DNA of 37,293 nucleotides. Source: Candidatus Omnitrophota bacterium. Its GTDB lineage: Bacteria; Omnitrophota; Gorgyraeia; Gorgyraeales; Gorgyraeaceae. The number at the start of each line of letters is the position of its first letter. The first letter of the stretch is position 1. Under the pieces are notes generated by a model. That model saw nothing but the letters and a program-made list of their open reading frames with translations, was not told where the DNA came from and did not search any database. Shown here in pieces: positions 1-7,489 of this stretch. Position numbers and translations under genes: made by a program. The DNA is taken from assembly GCA_018814825.1 (NCBI GenBank), contig JAHIYJ010000041.1:1-37293 (forward strand). The letters are read 5' to 3'.

Positions 1-3
1 GAG

Positions 4-417
4 ATGAGCGTATTCATTGAATACCTGAAAAAAAAGGACTTCAAGCTGACAGAGCAGCGAAAAGAAATACTCAGCACCTTCTTAAAAATTGATAAACATC
101 TTAGCGTGGAAGAGCTATATGATATCGCAAAGAAAAAAGATCCGAGTATTGGCCAGGCCACTGTATTTAGAACGCTCAAACTCTTATGCGATGCCGAGAT
201 AGCTAAAGAGGTGGATCTGGGGGATGGCAAGGTAAGATACGAGCACAAATACGGCCACGAACATCACGACCATCTGATTTGCACTAAGTGCGGCAGGTTT
301 ATCGAAGCGGTGGATCCTGAGATAGAGAATCTTCAGGATGAATTGTGCGAGAGATTTAGGTTTAAACCACAGCGTCATAACATGGACATATTCGGCATTT
401 GTAAGAGATGCAGATAA
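4..417 (+). CDS. fur: Fur-family ferric uptake regulator
   Basis: A 137-aa metal-dependent repressor of the Fur family. The N-terminal winged helix includes LTEQRKEIL (about residues 16-24) and the recognition-helix region GQATVFRTLKLL (about 50-61). The C-terminal dimerisation/metal domain has the His-rich HEHHDHLICTKCG stretch (about 85-97) and a second CxxC near the end (ICKRC), the usual structural zinc site. Length is normal. The ATG is 3 nt from the window edge, so its ribosome-binding site is not visible; the start matches the usual family N-terminus. It lies 10 nt before feoA, so it probably controls or is co-transcribed with the Feo iron transporter. Related PerR or Zur function cannot be excluded from sequence, but the feo linkage favours iron. 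Confidence 0.9.
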   Translation: MSVFIEYLKKKDFKLTEQRKEILSTFLKIDKHLSVEELYDIAKKKDPSIGQATVFRTLKLLCDAEIAKEVDLGDGKVRYEHKYGHEHHDHLICTKCGRFIEAVDPEIENLQDELCERFRFKPQRHNMDIFGICKRCR

Positions 418-427
418 GGAGATATAA

Positions 428-670
428 ATGATCGTAGATTTGACTCAAATGCGCACAGGGGAATCAGGTATTATAAAGGAATTGCGTGGAGGATGTGGTT
501 TTGAGAGAAGGATTAACAGTATGGGACTCAGGCCTGGCAAGCAGATAAAAAAAGTGAGTTCACATTTCTGGCGCGGGCCACAGACTGTGGAAGTTGACAG
601 GGTGTGTTTTTCAATTGGATTTGGAATGGCAAAAAAGATATCCATCGAGGTTAAAGGTGAAAATAAATAA
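428..670 (+). CDS. feoA: FeoA, ferrous iron transport accessory protein
   Basis: An 80-aa SH3-like FeoA protein, a small cytoplasmic partner of the FeoB iron permease. Typical features are the RINSMGLRPGKQI segment (about residues 28-40) and the C-terminal VCFSIGFGMAKKI stretch. The ATG is preceded by AAGGAG with good spacing. The end overlaps the likely GTG start of feoB by 14 nt, indicating translational coupling. No feoC is present. Confidence 0.92.
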   Translation: MIVDLTQMRTGESGIIKELRGGCGFERRINSMGLRPGKQIKKVSSHFWRGPQTVEVDRVCFSIGFGMAKKISIEVKGENK

Positions 671-2372
671 GATTTTATTGATTGGCAATCCTAATGTCGG
701 TAAGAGTGCTATATTCTCACGTCTTACAGGCGCGAAGATAATAATCTCTAACTATCCTGGCACTACTGTAGAATTTACCCATGGCCGGATGAAGATAGGT
801 GAGGAAAGGCCTGTGGTGATAGACGTGCCAGGCACATATACTCTAAACCCGACTTCAAAGGCAGAAGAAGTGGCCACCCGCATGTTAAGGGAAGGAGACC
901 TGGTTATAAATGTAGTCAACGCTACAAATCTAGAAAGGAATCTCTACCTTACTTTAGAATTGCTGGAAAGAAAGATCCCTGTGGTTATTGCCTTAAATAT
1001 CTGGGATGAGACCAGGCATCAGGGGATATATATTGACGTAAAAAAATTAGAAGAAGCATTAGAAGTCCCTGTTATTCCTACATGCGGTTTGACAGGCGAG
1101 GGGATAAAAAAACTGATTACCCGTCTGCCGGAAGCAAAGGCCCCTGATGTCAGGATATCTTCTGATAGCGACAAATGGGAACGGATAGGGAAGATTGTAG
1201 AATCCACGCAAAAGTTAACTCACCATCACCATACTTTTTTAGAGAGGCTGGAGGAATGGAGTATAAAACCGGTTTCAGGAATTATAATAGCGGTGGCTGT
1301 TGTATACTGCGCGTTCTGGGCCATACGTTTGATAGGAGAGGGCCTGATAGCCTTTGTCTTTGAGCCTTTATTTGAAAACGCGTGGTTGCCTTTGATGTTA
1401 AAACTAAGCGCAGTGCTGGGGCCTGAGACATTTTTACACAATGTTATAATAGGCAACATTATAGATGGCTCTATTGACTTTAAGATGTCTTTCGGAGTTT
1501 TAACCACGGGTTTTTTTGTGCCTATGGCTATGGTCTTGCCTTATATAGCCAGTTTTTACTTTATATTAGGCATATTGGAAGATTTTGGTTATCTTCCGAG
1601 GCTGGCTGTTCTTTCTGATAATTTTATGCATCATATAGGCCTGCATGGGTTCGCGGTGGTGCCCATGATGCTTGGCCTGGGGTGTAATGTGCCTGGCGCC
1701 CTATCACTGAGGCTCTTGGAAGAGCGCAGAGAAAAATTTATAGCCGCCACGTTAATGGCGATATCTGTCCCCTGCATGGCGCAGATAGCTATGATAGTGG
1801 GGTTAGTAGGAGAGAGAGGGGGGCAGTATCTGGGAATAGTATTCGGCACGCTTTTTGTTCTTTTTATAGTAAAAGGCCTTATTATGAACAAGGTATTGCC
1901 CGGGGCAAGCCCTGAGATACTGGTTGAGATGCCGCCGTACAGGACCCCTCATATTACGGCTGTCTTTAAAAAACTCTGGATGAGGGTATTTGGTTTTTTG
2001 AAAGAGGCAGTGCCGTATGTGCTTCTGGGAGTATTATTCGTTAATATACTTTACGCCTTAAATATAATAGACGCTTTGTCGGGATTATTCGCGCCTGTTC
2101 TGACAGGCTTATGGGGGCTTCCCAGAGAGGCTATATCAGCTCTCATAATAGGTTTTTTGAGAAAAGATGTCGCTGTGGGAATGCTAGGGCCGCTTAACCT
2201 GACAACCAAGCAATTGGTAATAGGCTCTACGATTCTCGCGATCTATTTTCCATGCATAGCTACATTTACAGTAATGGTGCGGGAACTGGGGATAAAAGAT
2301 ATGATTAAATCAGCTGTAATAATGATGTTCGTGGCCCTTATGGTAGGGGCAGTTCTTAACCTAATATTGTAA
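657..2372 (+). CDS. feoB: FeoB, GTP-dependent ferrous iron transporter
   Basis: FeoB brings Fe2+ across the inner membrane. I choose the GTG at 657, preceded by GAGG, giving 571 aa; an in-frame ATG at 594 would add 21 non-homologous residues read through feoA. The N-terminal G domain shows G1 GNPNVGKS (10-17), the G2 threonines in NYPGTTVEF (32-40), G3 DVPGT (56-60) and G4 NIWD (114-117). The C-terminal half is a polytopic membrane region with the two Gate-type repeats, including the conserved GLGCNVPGA segment. The protein is on the short side for FeoB (often 600-770 aa). Overlaps feoA and forms the fur-feoAB unit. Confidence 0.93.
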   Translation: MKINKILLIGNPNVGKSAIFSRLTGAKIIISNYPGTTVEFTHGRMKIGEERPVVIDVPGTYTLNPTSKAEEVATRMLREGDLVINVVNATNLERNLYLTLELLERKIPVVIALNIWDETRHQGIYIDVKKLEEALEVPVIPTCGLTGEGIKKLITRLPEAKAPDVRISSDSDKWERIGKIVESTQKLTHHHHTFLERLEEWSIKPVSGIIIAVAVVYCAFWAIRLIGEGLIAFVFEPLFENAWLPLMLKLSAVLGPETFLHNVIIGNIIDGSIDFKMSFGVLTTGFFVPMAMVLPYIASFYFILGILEDFGYLPRLAVLSDNFMHHIGLHGFAVVPMMLGLGCNVPGALSLRLLEERREKFIAATLMAISVPCMAQIAMIVGLVGERGGQYLGIVFGTLFVLFIVKGLIMNKVLPGASPEILVEMPPYRTPHITAVFKKLWMRVFGFLKEAVPYVLLGVLFVNILYALNIIDALSGLFAPVLTGLWGLPREAISALIIGFLRKDVAVGMLGPLNLTTKQLVIGSTILAIYFPCIATFTVMVRELGIKDMIKSAVIMMFVALMVGAVLNLIL

Positions 2373-2484
2373 GAGACCGCGCTGAACAGATCGAACGTCA
2401 ACTTGCAACCCCGCCTTATTATAGGTAACCCCTTCTAAAAAAAGTTCATTTTATAAAGGCCATAGGCGAATAGGCTGATTGATA

Positions 2485-2513
2485 TTGACAGAGTATTGCT
2501 ACTATGGTTTAAT
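2485..2513 (+). promoter_or_regulatory. Promoter of the thiamin operon
   Basis: TTGACA at 2485-2490, a 17-nt spacer and TTTAAT at 2508-2513. Transcription would begin near 2520, just before the first conserved strand of the TPP riboswitch at 2529. The stretch 2373-2484 between feoB and this promoter holds no gene or clear terminator that I can see. Confidence 0.7.
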
Positions 2514-2528
2514 AAGATTAGTAAACAA

Positions 2529-2789
2529 CGGGGAGGTCGTGGAACGGCCTGAGAGTTCCGCTGAGACCCCATTCCAAATTCTAATCGGTAATCTAGTTAT
2601 TGTTTGTAACTAATTGCTGACAATTCTTGTAGGTTATTTGGTAATAATTAAGAATTTGGAACGGGGCAAGGCGGATTACCCGAAAAACCTGATGCCGAAT
2701 GAAGAGATTAAGATAAGCTATTCTTCGGCATCCCGAAGCATAACTAAATAAGTTACTGCATTTGGGACTGGATAATGCCAGCGTAGGGA
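2529..2789 (+). promoter_or_regulatory. TPP (THI-element) riboswitch with two large insertions
   Basis: All conserved pieces of a thiamin-pyrophosphate aptamer are present in order. P2 5' strand is CGGGG (2529-2533). P3 is a 7-bp hairpin, 2539-2545 with 2555-2561. J3-2 is TGAGA (2562-2566). P2 3' strand is ACCCG (2678-2682). J2-4 is ACCTGAT (2687-2693). P5 is CTGG-ATAATG-CCAG (2768-2781), followed by CGTAGGGA (2782-2789). A normal aptamer is about 100 nt; this one spans 261 nt because of about 100 nt between J3-2 and P2' (long stem 2567-2582 with 2651-2666) and 74 nt between ACCTGAT and P5 (hairpin 2691-2699 with 2724-2732, second hairpin 2738-2745 with 2751-2759). It sits upstream of thiM, as expected. 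Confidence 0.85.
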
Positions 2790-2807
2790 GAATAACTTAG
2801 AGATTGT

Positions 2808-2837
2808 CCCTGCGCCGTGGCGCAGGGATTTTTATTT
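2808..2837 (+). terminator. Riboswitch-controlled intrinsic terminator
   Basis: CCCTGCGC (2808-2815) pairs perfectly with GCGCAGGG (2820-2827), followed by ATTTTTATTTT. The 5' arm region TCCCTGCGC (2807-2815) can instead pair over nine positions with GCGTAGGGA (2781-2789), the 3' strand of the aptamer core. This gives a classic OFF switch: with TPP bound the core strand is held in the aptamer and the terminator forms; without TPP the antiterminator forms. Confidence 0.85.
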
Positions 2838-2851
2838 TAGGAGGTATCGCG

Positions 2852-3637
2852 ATGGATATATATGGTATTTTAGAAAAGGTAAGGACTGAAAAACCCCTGG
2901 TGCACCATTTGACGAACTGGGTCACTATTTATGATTGTGCTAATATAGTAAAGGTGTTGGGCGCTTCTCCTGTCATGGCGCATGCCAGGGAAGAATCCGG
3001 TGACATGGCGAGCCTTGCCTCCAGCCTTGTACTGAATATAGGAACGCTTACGCCAGAATTTATCGAATCAATGAAGATCGCGGCTAGAGCGGCAAATAAA
3101 AAAGGCATACCTATAGTCCTTGATGTGTGTGGTGCCGGAGCGACTAAATTAAGAGATGAAAAATCATTTGAGCTGTTAGATCAGGTAAAGATTGATGTGA
3201 TAAAGGGTAATACTTCTGAGATAGCCAGGATATCAGGTGAGAATGTACAGACAAAAGGCGTTGATTCAGTTGAGGTAGAAAAGAATCTGATAGAGCTTGC
3301 CGAGCATCTGGCAGAACAAAGAAATTCTATAGTGGTTATTACGGGAAAAGAAGACATTGTAGCTGATAAGACTAGGCATTTCATTGTGAAGAATGGACAC
3401 GAGATGATGGCACATGTTGTGGGAACAGGCTGTATGGCCGCGTCAATCATAGGCGCGTTCAGCGCTGTGCATAAGGACTTGGCTGAGGCGGCGGCCGGCG
3501 CTCTTTCCGTCTACGGTATAGCGGCGGAACTTGCGGCAAGTGAATCCAGAGGCCCGGCTACATTCAAGGAAAAACTTTTTGATAATATCTACAGACTCGA
3601 CAGGGAAACCATAGAGAAGTTGCAAAGGATAGGATGA
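2852..3637 (+). CDS. thiM: Hydroxyethylthiazole kinase
   Basis: ThiM phosphorylates 4-methyl-5-(2-hydroxyethyl)thiazole for thiamin salvage. The 261-aa protein has the N-terminal PLVHHLTNWVT segment (about 15-25), the ribokinase-like VLDVCGAGATK (about 89-99), GNTSEI (119-124) and the GTGC anion-hole motif (191-194). The start is the ATG at 2852, preceded by AGGAGG (2839-2844); an in-frame TTG at 2804 lies inside the terminator and is unlikely. It is the first gene after the TPP riboswitch and overlaps thiE by ATGA. Confidence 0.92.
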   Translation: MDIYGILEKVRTEKPLVHHLTNWVTIYDCANIVKVLGASPVMAHAREESGDMASLASSLVLNIGTLTPEFIESMKIAARAANKKGIPIVLDVCGAGATKLRDEKSFELLDQVKIDVIKGNTSEIARISGENVQTKGVDSVEVEKNLIELAEHLAEQRNSIVVITGKEDIVADKTRHFIVKNGHEMMAHVVGTGCMAASIIGAFSAVHKDLAEAAAGALSVYGIAAELAASESRGPATFKEKLFDNIYRLDRETIEKLQRIG

Positions 3638-4242
3638 TAAAAGGCTATTATTTTATAACTGATGCTGAACTAAGCAAGAATGGCAACGTGAGTGATGTAA
3701 AAAACGCTATAGAGGCCGGAGTGAGTGTTGTCCAGTATAGAAGTAAGTTTGATGACACAGACCATATGTTAGAGGAGGCACGCTTACTTAGAGAGATATG
3801 TAAAGGCAAGGCGATTTTTATTATAAATGACAGGGTTGGGATAGCCATATCAGTGGACGCTGACGGCGTGCATCTTGGCCAGGGAGATATGCCGTATGAG
3901 ACTGCGCGGGCACTCATGGGAAAAGATAAGATAATAGGCGTGACAGTGCATGACCTGAAAGAGGCCATAATAGTGGAGAAAAAAGGCGCTGATTATCTTG
4001 GGGTGAGCCCTGTATTTTCAACCACTACCAAGAAAGATGCAGGAATGCCTTGCGGGGTTGAGCTCATAAGAGAGATAAGGAAAAAATGCAGTATACCTAT
4101 TACAGCCATAGGAGGCATTATCCTGGACAATGCAAGGGAGGTGATGGAAGCAGGCGCAGACGCCATATGCGCTATTTCTGCCGTAGTGACAAGGGATGAT
4201 GTAAAGGAAGAGATACAGAAGTTTCAAAAATTATTTAATTAA
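3634..4242 (+). CDS. thiE: Thiamine-phosphate synthase
   Basis: ThiE joins the thiazole phosphate and HMP pyrophosphate to give thiamin phosphate. The 202-aa TIM-barrel protein carries VVQYRSK (32-38), the IINDRVGIA substrate loop, DGVHLGQGDMP (about 77-87), the phosphate-binding GVSPVFSTTTK segment, and AIGGI near the C-terminus. The start overlaps the thiM stop (ATGA), so the two are coupled. Same riboswitch-controlled operon. Confidence 0.93.
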   Translation: MIKGYYFITDAELSKNGNVSDVKNAIEAGVSVVQYRSKFDDTDHMLEEARLLREICKGKAIFIINDRVGIAISVDADGVHLGQGDMPYETARALMGKDKIIGVTVHDLKEAIIVEKKGADYLGVSPVFSTTTKKDAGMPCGVELIREIRKKCSIPITAIGGIILDNAREVMEAGADAICAISAVVTRDDVKEEIQKFQKLFN

Positions 4243-4273
4243 TCGTATAGAATTTAAAAATGCGGGAGGCACT

Positions 4274-5056
4274 ATGTTTCAGCATGTAACAGATGCAAAG
4301 ATTACAAAGGCGATCCTGAAGGAGTTTACCTCGTGGTTTGAAGAGTATATTGTTTCAGATGTAATAATAGTGGGAGGAGGCCCGAGCGGACTAGTGGCGG
4401 CGAGGGAACTGGCGAAAGACGGATTGAAAACCCTGGTTATCGAAGCGAATAACTATCTGGGCGGAGGTTTTTGGATAGGTGGATATTTAATGAATACGCT
4501 TACCTTCAGGGGCCCGGCTCAAGAAGTATTAGATGAACTGAGCATTCCTTATAAAGAGGCTGAGCAGGGCCTTTTCACGGCTGACGGGCCGAGCGCCTGT
4601 TCAAAGCTTATTTCAGCGGCGTGCGACGCGGGAGTAAAGATATTAAACATGACAAAGTTTGATGACGTAGTGCTTAGAAACGACAAAGTAGAAGGGGTTG
4701 TCATAAACTGGACACCTGTTTCAGCTTTGCCGAGACAGATTACGTGCGTGGATCCTGTTTCCCTGGAATCAAAAGTTGTGATAGACGCGACCGGGCATGA
4801 TGCACATGTATGTAAAAGCCTGGAAAAAAGAGGTATTATAAAACTTAAAGGTTTCGGACCGATGGACGCCAATAGCTCGGAGGATTTGGTTGTGGAAAAG
4901 ACAGGCGAAATTTTTCCGGGCCTGTTCGTGACTGGCATGGCTGTTTCAACCGCCTATGGTATCCCGCGCATGGGCCCGACATTTGGTGGGATGCTCTTTT
5001 CAGGTAAAAAAGCCGCTAAACTCACGAAAGACAGGCTTCTGACCTGCCGAGTCTGA
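4274..5056 (+). CDS. thi4: Thi4-family thiazole synthase, Cys type
   Basis: Makes the thiamin thiazole moiety from NAD, glycine and a sulfur source. The 260-aa protein has the FAD/NAD dinucleotide motif GGGPSG (34-39), the GGGFWIGG loop (about 63-70) and the C-terminal IPRMGPTFGGMLFSG (about 230-244) typical of Thi4/ThiI-like enzymes. Cys158 in QITCVDP aligns with the sulfur-donor Cys of yeast THI4 (which precedes MDPN), whereas sulfide-using archaeal enzymes such as the Methanocaldococcus protein have His there. This suggests a single-turnover, self-sacrificing enzyme, an inference from one aligned position. Its ATG follows GGGAGG; third gene of the thi operon. No thiC, thiD or thiG is in the window. 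Confidence 0.85.
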   Translation: MFQHVTDAKITKAILKEFTSWFEEYIVSDVIIVGGGPSGLVAARELAKDGLKTLVIEANNYLGGGFWIGGYLMNTLTFRGPAQEVLDELSIPYKEAEQGLFTADGPSACSKLISAACDAGVKILNMTKFDDVVLRNDKVEGVVINWTPVSALPRQITCVDPVSLESKVVIDATGHDAHVCKSLEKRGIIKLKGFGPMDANSSEDLVVEKTGEIFPGLFVTGMAVSTAYGIPRMGPTFGGMLFSGKKAAKLTKDRLLTCRV

Positions 5057-5095
5057 CAGATTGTAGATTTTGCTTTAATCCTATGAGTTCAGTAG

Positions 5096-5101
5096 TATAA
5101 T
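5096..5101 (+). promoter_or_regulatory. -10 box for the Spy-like gene
   Basis: A perfect TATAAT lies 25 nt before the ATG at 5126. The best -35-like hexamer, TTGCTT at 5070-5075, is 20 nt upstream, longer than ideal. A separate transcript from the thi operon is likely. Confidence 0.45.
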
Positions 5102-5125
5102 ATAAGAATCAGAAAGGAGGATTTT

Positions 5126-5578
5126 ATGCGTAAAAGATTTATACTTATAGCATGTTTGGTATGCTTTAGCCTCTTGACATCTCAGGTTTACGCGGAACAA
5201 GGCAGGATGAAAGCCGGACACGGGGACATGGAAGGACAGTTCTGCCAAAAGGCAATGTTGATTGTTAAGAATCAGGAAGAGCTGGGCCTTTCGGATGAGC
5301 AGGTGAAAAAAATAAAGGACCTTAAGCTTGCCACGAAAAAGGAAATGATAAGGAAAAAGGCTGAGATTGACGTGCTCGCGCTTGATATAAAGGCCGGCCT
5401 ATGGGAGGACGAGATAGACGTGGCGGCTCTGAACGGTCTTATAGACAGAAAGTACGAGCTTAAAAAGGGAAAGGCCAAATCCCTGGTAGCTGCGTATGCG
5501 TCCCTGAAGAGCATGCTGACCAAAGAACAACATAAGGCATTAAAGAGTCTTCGTAAGAGAAGCAAGCCAAAAGATTAG
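5126..5578 (+). CDS. Spy/CpxP-like periplasmic protein
   Basis: A 150-aa exported helical protein. A Sec signal peptide is visible (residues 1-23, cleavage after VYA). The mature part is all-helical and strongly charged, with LGLSDEQVKKI (about 53-63) and MLTKEQHKAL (about 130-139), resembling the paired LTxxQ motifs of the CpxP/Spy/ZraP envelope-stress and metal-response family. ATG preceded by AAAGGAGG. It stands alone between the thi operon and the DUF134 operon and is followed by a strong terminator. Substrate or metal unknown; family assignment rests on motif spacing. Confidence 0.65.
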   Translation: MRKRFILIACLVCFSLLTSQVYAEQGRMKAGHGDMEGQFCQKAMLIVKNQEELGLSDEQVKKIKDLKLATKKEMIRKKAEIDVLALDIKAGLWEDEIDVAALNGLIDRKYELKKGKAKSLVAAYASLKSMLTKEQHKALKSLRKRSKPKD

Positions 5579-5606
5579 TTTTAAGGAGAACGTTGACAGG
5601 GATAAG

Positions 5607-5656
5607 GAGCATAAAAAGGCCCCGGAATCAAAAGACCCGGGGCCTTTTTTATGCTC
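5607..5656. terminator. Long bidirectional terminator hairpin
   Basis: GAGCATAAAAAGGCCCCGG (5607-5625) pairs with the complementary arm ending at 5656, one extra T being the only irregularity. The GC core GGCCCCGG/CCGGGGCC is flanked by A5 and T6 tracts, so it can terminate transcription in both directions. Confidence 0.9.
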
Positions 5657-5685
5657 ACAATAGGTTAAAACTCAAGAAAATATAG

Positions 5686-5735
5686 TTGACGCCATGAAGC
5701 TGCATGGTAAAATAGTTATGAACAAATGTTCATAA
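5686..5735 (+). promoter_or_regulatory. Promoter and palindromic operator of the DUF134 operon
   Basis: TTGACG (5686-5691), 16-nt spacer, TAAAAT (5708-5713). Immediately downstream, covering the expected start site, is a perfect inverted repeat TTATGAACA-AA-TGTTCATAA (5716-5735). Its position is ideal for autorepression by the DNA-binding protein encoded just downstream; that the DUF134 protein binds it is an inference. Confidence 0.75.
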
Positions 5736-5748
5736 TGGAGAGTGACAT

Positions 5749-6063
5749 ATGCGTCCGAAAAAAGTAAGATGGATTAAATGTGATCCGGGAGAAAAATGTT
5801 TCAGGCCATTGTGTAAGCCTTTGTCTAGGCTGGAAGGCGTTTTCTTGACACTTGATGAGTTCGAGGCGATCAGGCTCGCTGATCTGGAAGATTATATACA
5901 GGCGGACGCCTCGAAAAGGATGAAAATATCCAGGCCTACTTTCTCGAGGATAATTACGTCAGCGCACCGAAAAATAGGCGACGCATTAGTGAATATTAAG
6001 GCCATAAAGATAGAAGGCGGATGCTGTAAGGTTATAAAAAAAGGACAGCATGAGAGAGCTTAA
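5749..6063 (+). CDS. DUF134 (UPF0251) predicted DNA-binding protein
   Basis: A 104-aa protein of the DUF134 family. N-terminal cysteines C11, C17 and C22, the conserved LTLDEFEAIRLADLE segment (about 33-47) and a sigma-70 region 4-like helix-turn-helix (about 51-80, with MKISRPTFSRII) are seen, plus a GCC pair at 92-93. The cysteines suggest metal or redox sensing. It is the first gene of a five-gene operon, has a perfect palindrome at its promoter and overlaps the permease gene by 14 nt, consistent with a local regulator. Confidence 0.8.
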   Translation: MRPKKVRWIKCDPGEKCFRPLCKPLSRLEGVFLTLDEFEAIRLADLEDYIQADASKRMKISRPTFSRIITSAHRKIGDALVNIKAIKIEGGCCKVIKKGQHERA

Positions 6064-7222
6064 GAAGTTTTCATTCACTTTACTTATATTTTTAGGATGT
6101 TTTTATCTGCCGGTGAGGATACTACCTTTTAGGAATCCTTTGTTCGAGGCATTGGCTCTTGTAAGATGGTATGCGAGAGAGCATGTGCTTTTATGCCTTG
6201 TGCCGGCTTTTTTTATTGCGGGAGCGATAGCCACTTTTATAAACCAGGGGTCGGTTATAAAATATTTTGGCGCTAAGGCTAATAAGGTCTTAGCGTATGG
6301 CGTAGCCTCTATCTCCGGCACAATACTTGCTGTTTGTTCGTGTACTGTGCTCCCTCTTTTCTCAGGTATATATAAACGCGGGGCGGGGTTAGGGCCTGCG
6401 ACAGCATTTCTTTATTCGGGGCCTGCCATTAATGTCCTGGCTATTATTATGACAGCGAGGGTTCTCGGTTGGGAACTGGGCGTCGCGAGGGCGACAGGCG
6501 CGGTATTCTTCAGTATAATAACAGGCCTTCTAATGCACCTTATATTTATAAAGGAAGAGAGAGTCAGGCAGGCTAATGGTGATTTTCAGCCTGGAGAGCC
6601 GGCTGAAGAGAGATCATTATGGAAGAATACAAGTTATTTCCTTTCAATGGTCGGGATTATGGTGTTTGCCAACTGGGGCAAACCCCATTCGGGCGATACA
6701 GGGTTATGGTCACAGATACATGCTTCAAAGTGGATAATAACCGCTCTTTTATCCCTGATTCTTTTGTCCATGCTGATAAGATGGTTTAAGAAAAATGAGC
6801 TGAAAGACTGGACCGCGGCGTCCTGGATATCCGCGAAACAGATTATGCCGCTTTTACTCTTGGGTGTTATAGCGGCAGGGCTCTTATTGGGCAGACCCGG
6901 ACATGAAGGGTTTATCCCTTCGTGGGTTATTTCCAGGGCAGTCGGCGGAAACGCATTATCCGCGAATTTTTTTGCGTCTATTATGGGCGCTTTTATGTAT
7001 TTCGCCACTCTGACAGAAGTGCCGATCCTTCAGGGTCTTATAGGCGCTGGCATGGGTAAGGGCCCCGCGCTCGCCTTATTATTGGCAGGCCCGGCCCTAA
7101 GCCTGCCTAATATGCTTGTAATAAGAAACGTCATAGGGACAAAGAAGACACTTACATATGTCAGTTTAGTCGTGGTAATGGCAACTATAAGCGGTGTGAT
7201 TTTTGGTTATACAGTTAAATAG
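6050..7222 (+). CDS. ArsP/DUF318-family permease
   Basis: A 390-aa polytopic inner-membrane protein of the DUF318 (PF03773-type) permease family, members of which export organoarsenicals or other soft metals/metalloids. The hallmark segment CSCTVLPLFSGIYKRGAGLGPA (cysteines C96 and C98) and the SGPAINVLAI segment (about 123-132) are present, with an internal second repeat containing LTEVPILQGLIGAGMGKGPALALLLAGPALSLPN. A polar loop near residues 172-190 separates the halves. It overlaps the DUF134 gene and is followed by two thioredoxin-like genes. Substrate is not determinable here. Confidence 0.8.
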   Translation: MRELKKFSFTLLIFLGCFYLPVRILPFRNPLFEALALVRWYAREHVLLCLVPAFFIAGAIATFINQGSVIKYFGAKANKVLAYGVASISGTILAVCSCTVLPLFSGIYKRGAGLGPATAFLYSGPAINVLAIIMTARVLGWELGVARATGAVFFSIITGLLMHLIFIKEERVRQANGDFQPGEPAEERSLWKNTSYFLSMVGIMVFANWGKPHSGDTGLWSQIHASKWIITALLSLILLSMLIRWFKKNELKDWTAASWISAKQIMPLLLLGVIAAGLLLGRPGHEGFIPSWVISRAVGGNALSANFFASIMGAFMYFATLTEVPILQGLIGAGMGKGPALALLLAGPALSLPNMLVIRNVIGTKKTLTYVSLVVVMATISGVIFGYTVK

Positions 7223-7258
7223 GTAGGAGCAGAGGAAGCAAAAATAAAGGGGTAAAAA

Positions 7259-7489
7259 ATGAAGATAGAAATATTGGGGATGGGATGTCCGAAATGCAGA
7301 AAGCTGTACGAAAACGCCAAAAAAGCAGTGGAGAAAAAAGGTGTTCAGGCTGAGGTCCTGAAGATCGACGACATAAATAAGATTACAGAATATGGTATAT
7401 TATCAACGCCTGCCATTGCCATAGACGGAAAGATTAAGGCGTCAGGCAGGATACCCGAGCCCGGAGAGATAGAGAAATGGATCGAGTAA
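7259..7489 (+). CDS. Small thioredoxin-like disulfide protein (MTH895 type)
   Basis: A 76-aa single-domain thioredoxin-fold protein. The redox motif CPKC follows MKIEILGMG at the extreme N-terminus, and the cis-proline loop STPAIAIDGKIKASGRIP is near residues 50-67. This is the family of small redox-active disulfide proteins found beside DUF318 permeases. It has no signal peptide, so it is cytoplasmic. It overlaps the next, exported thioredoxin-like gene by 13 nt. Confidence 0.83.
   Translation: MKIEILGMGCPKCRKLYENAKKAVEKKGVQAEVLKIDDINKITEYGILSTPAIAIDGKIKASGRIPEPGEIEKWIE

Noticed and set aside
594-656. ATG start giving a 592-aa FeoB
   Set aside because: The extra residues are an out-of-frame reading of the feoA 3' end; GTG 657 after GAGG begins directly before the G1 motif.
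2804-2851. TTG start giving a 277-aa ThiM
   Set aside because: These codons lie inside the terminator hairpin and lack a ribosome-binding site; ATG 2852 after AGGAGG gives the normal N-terminus.
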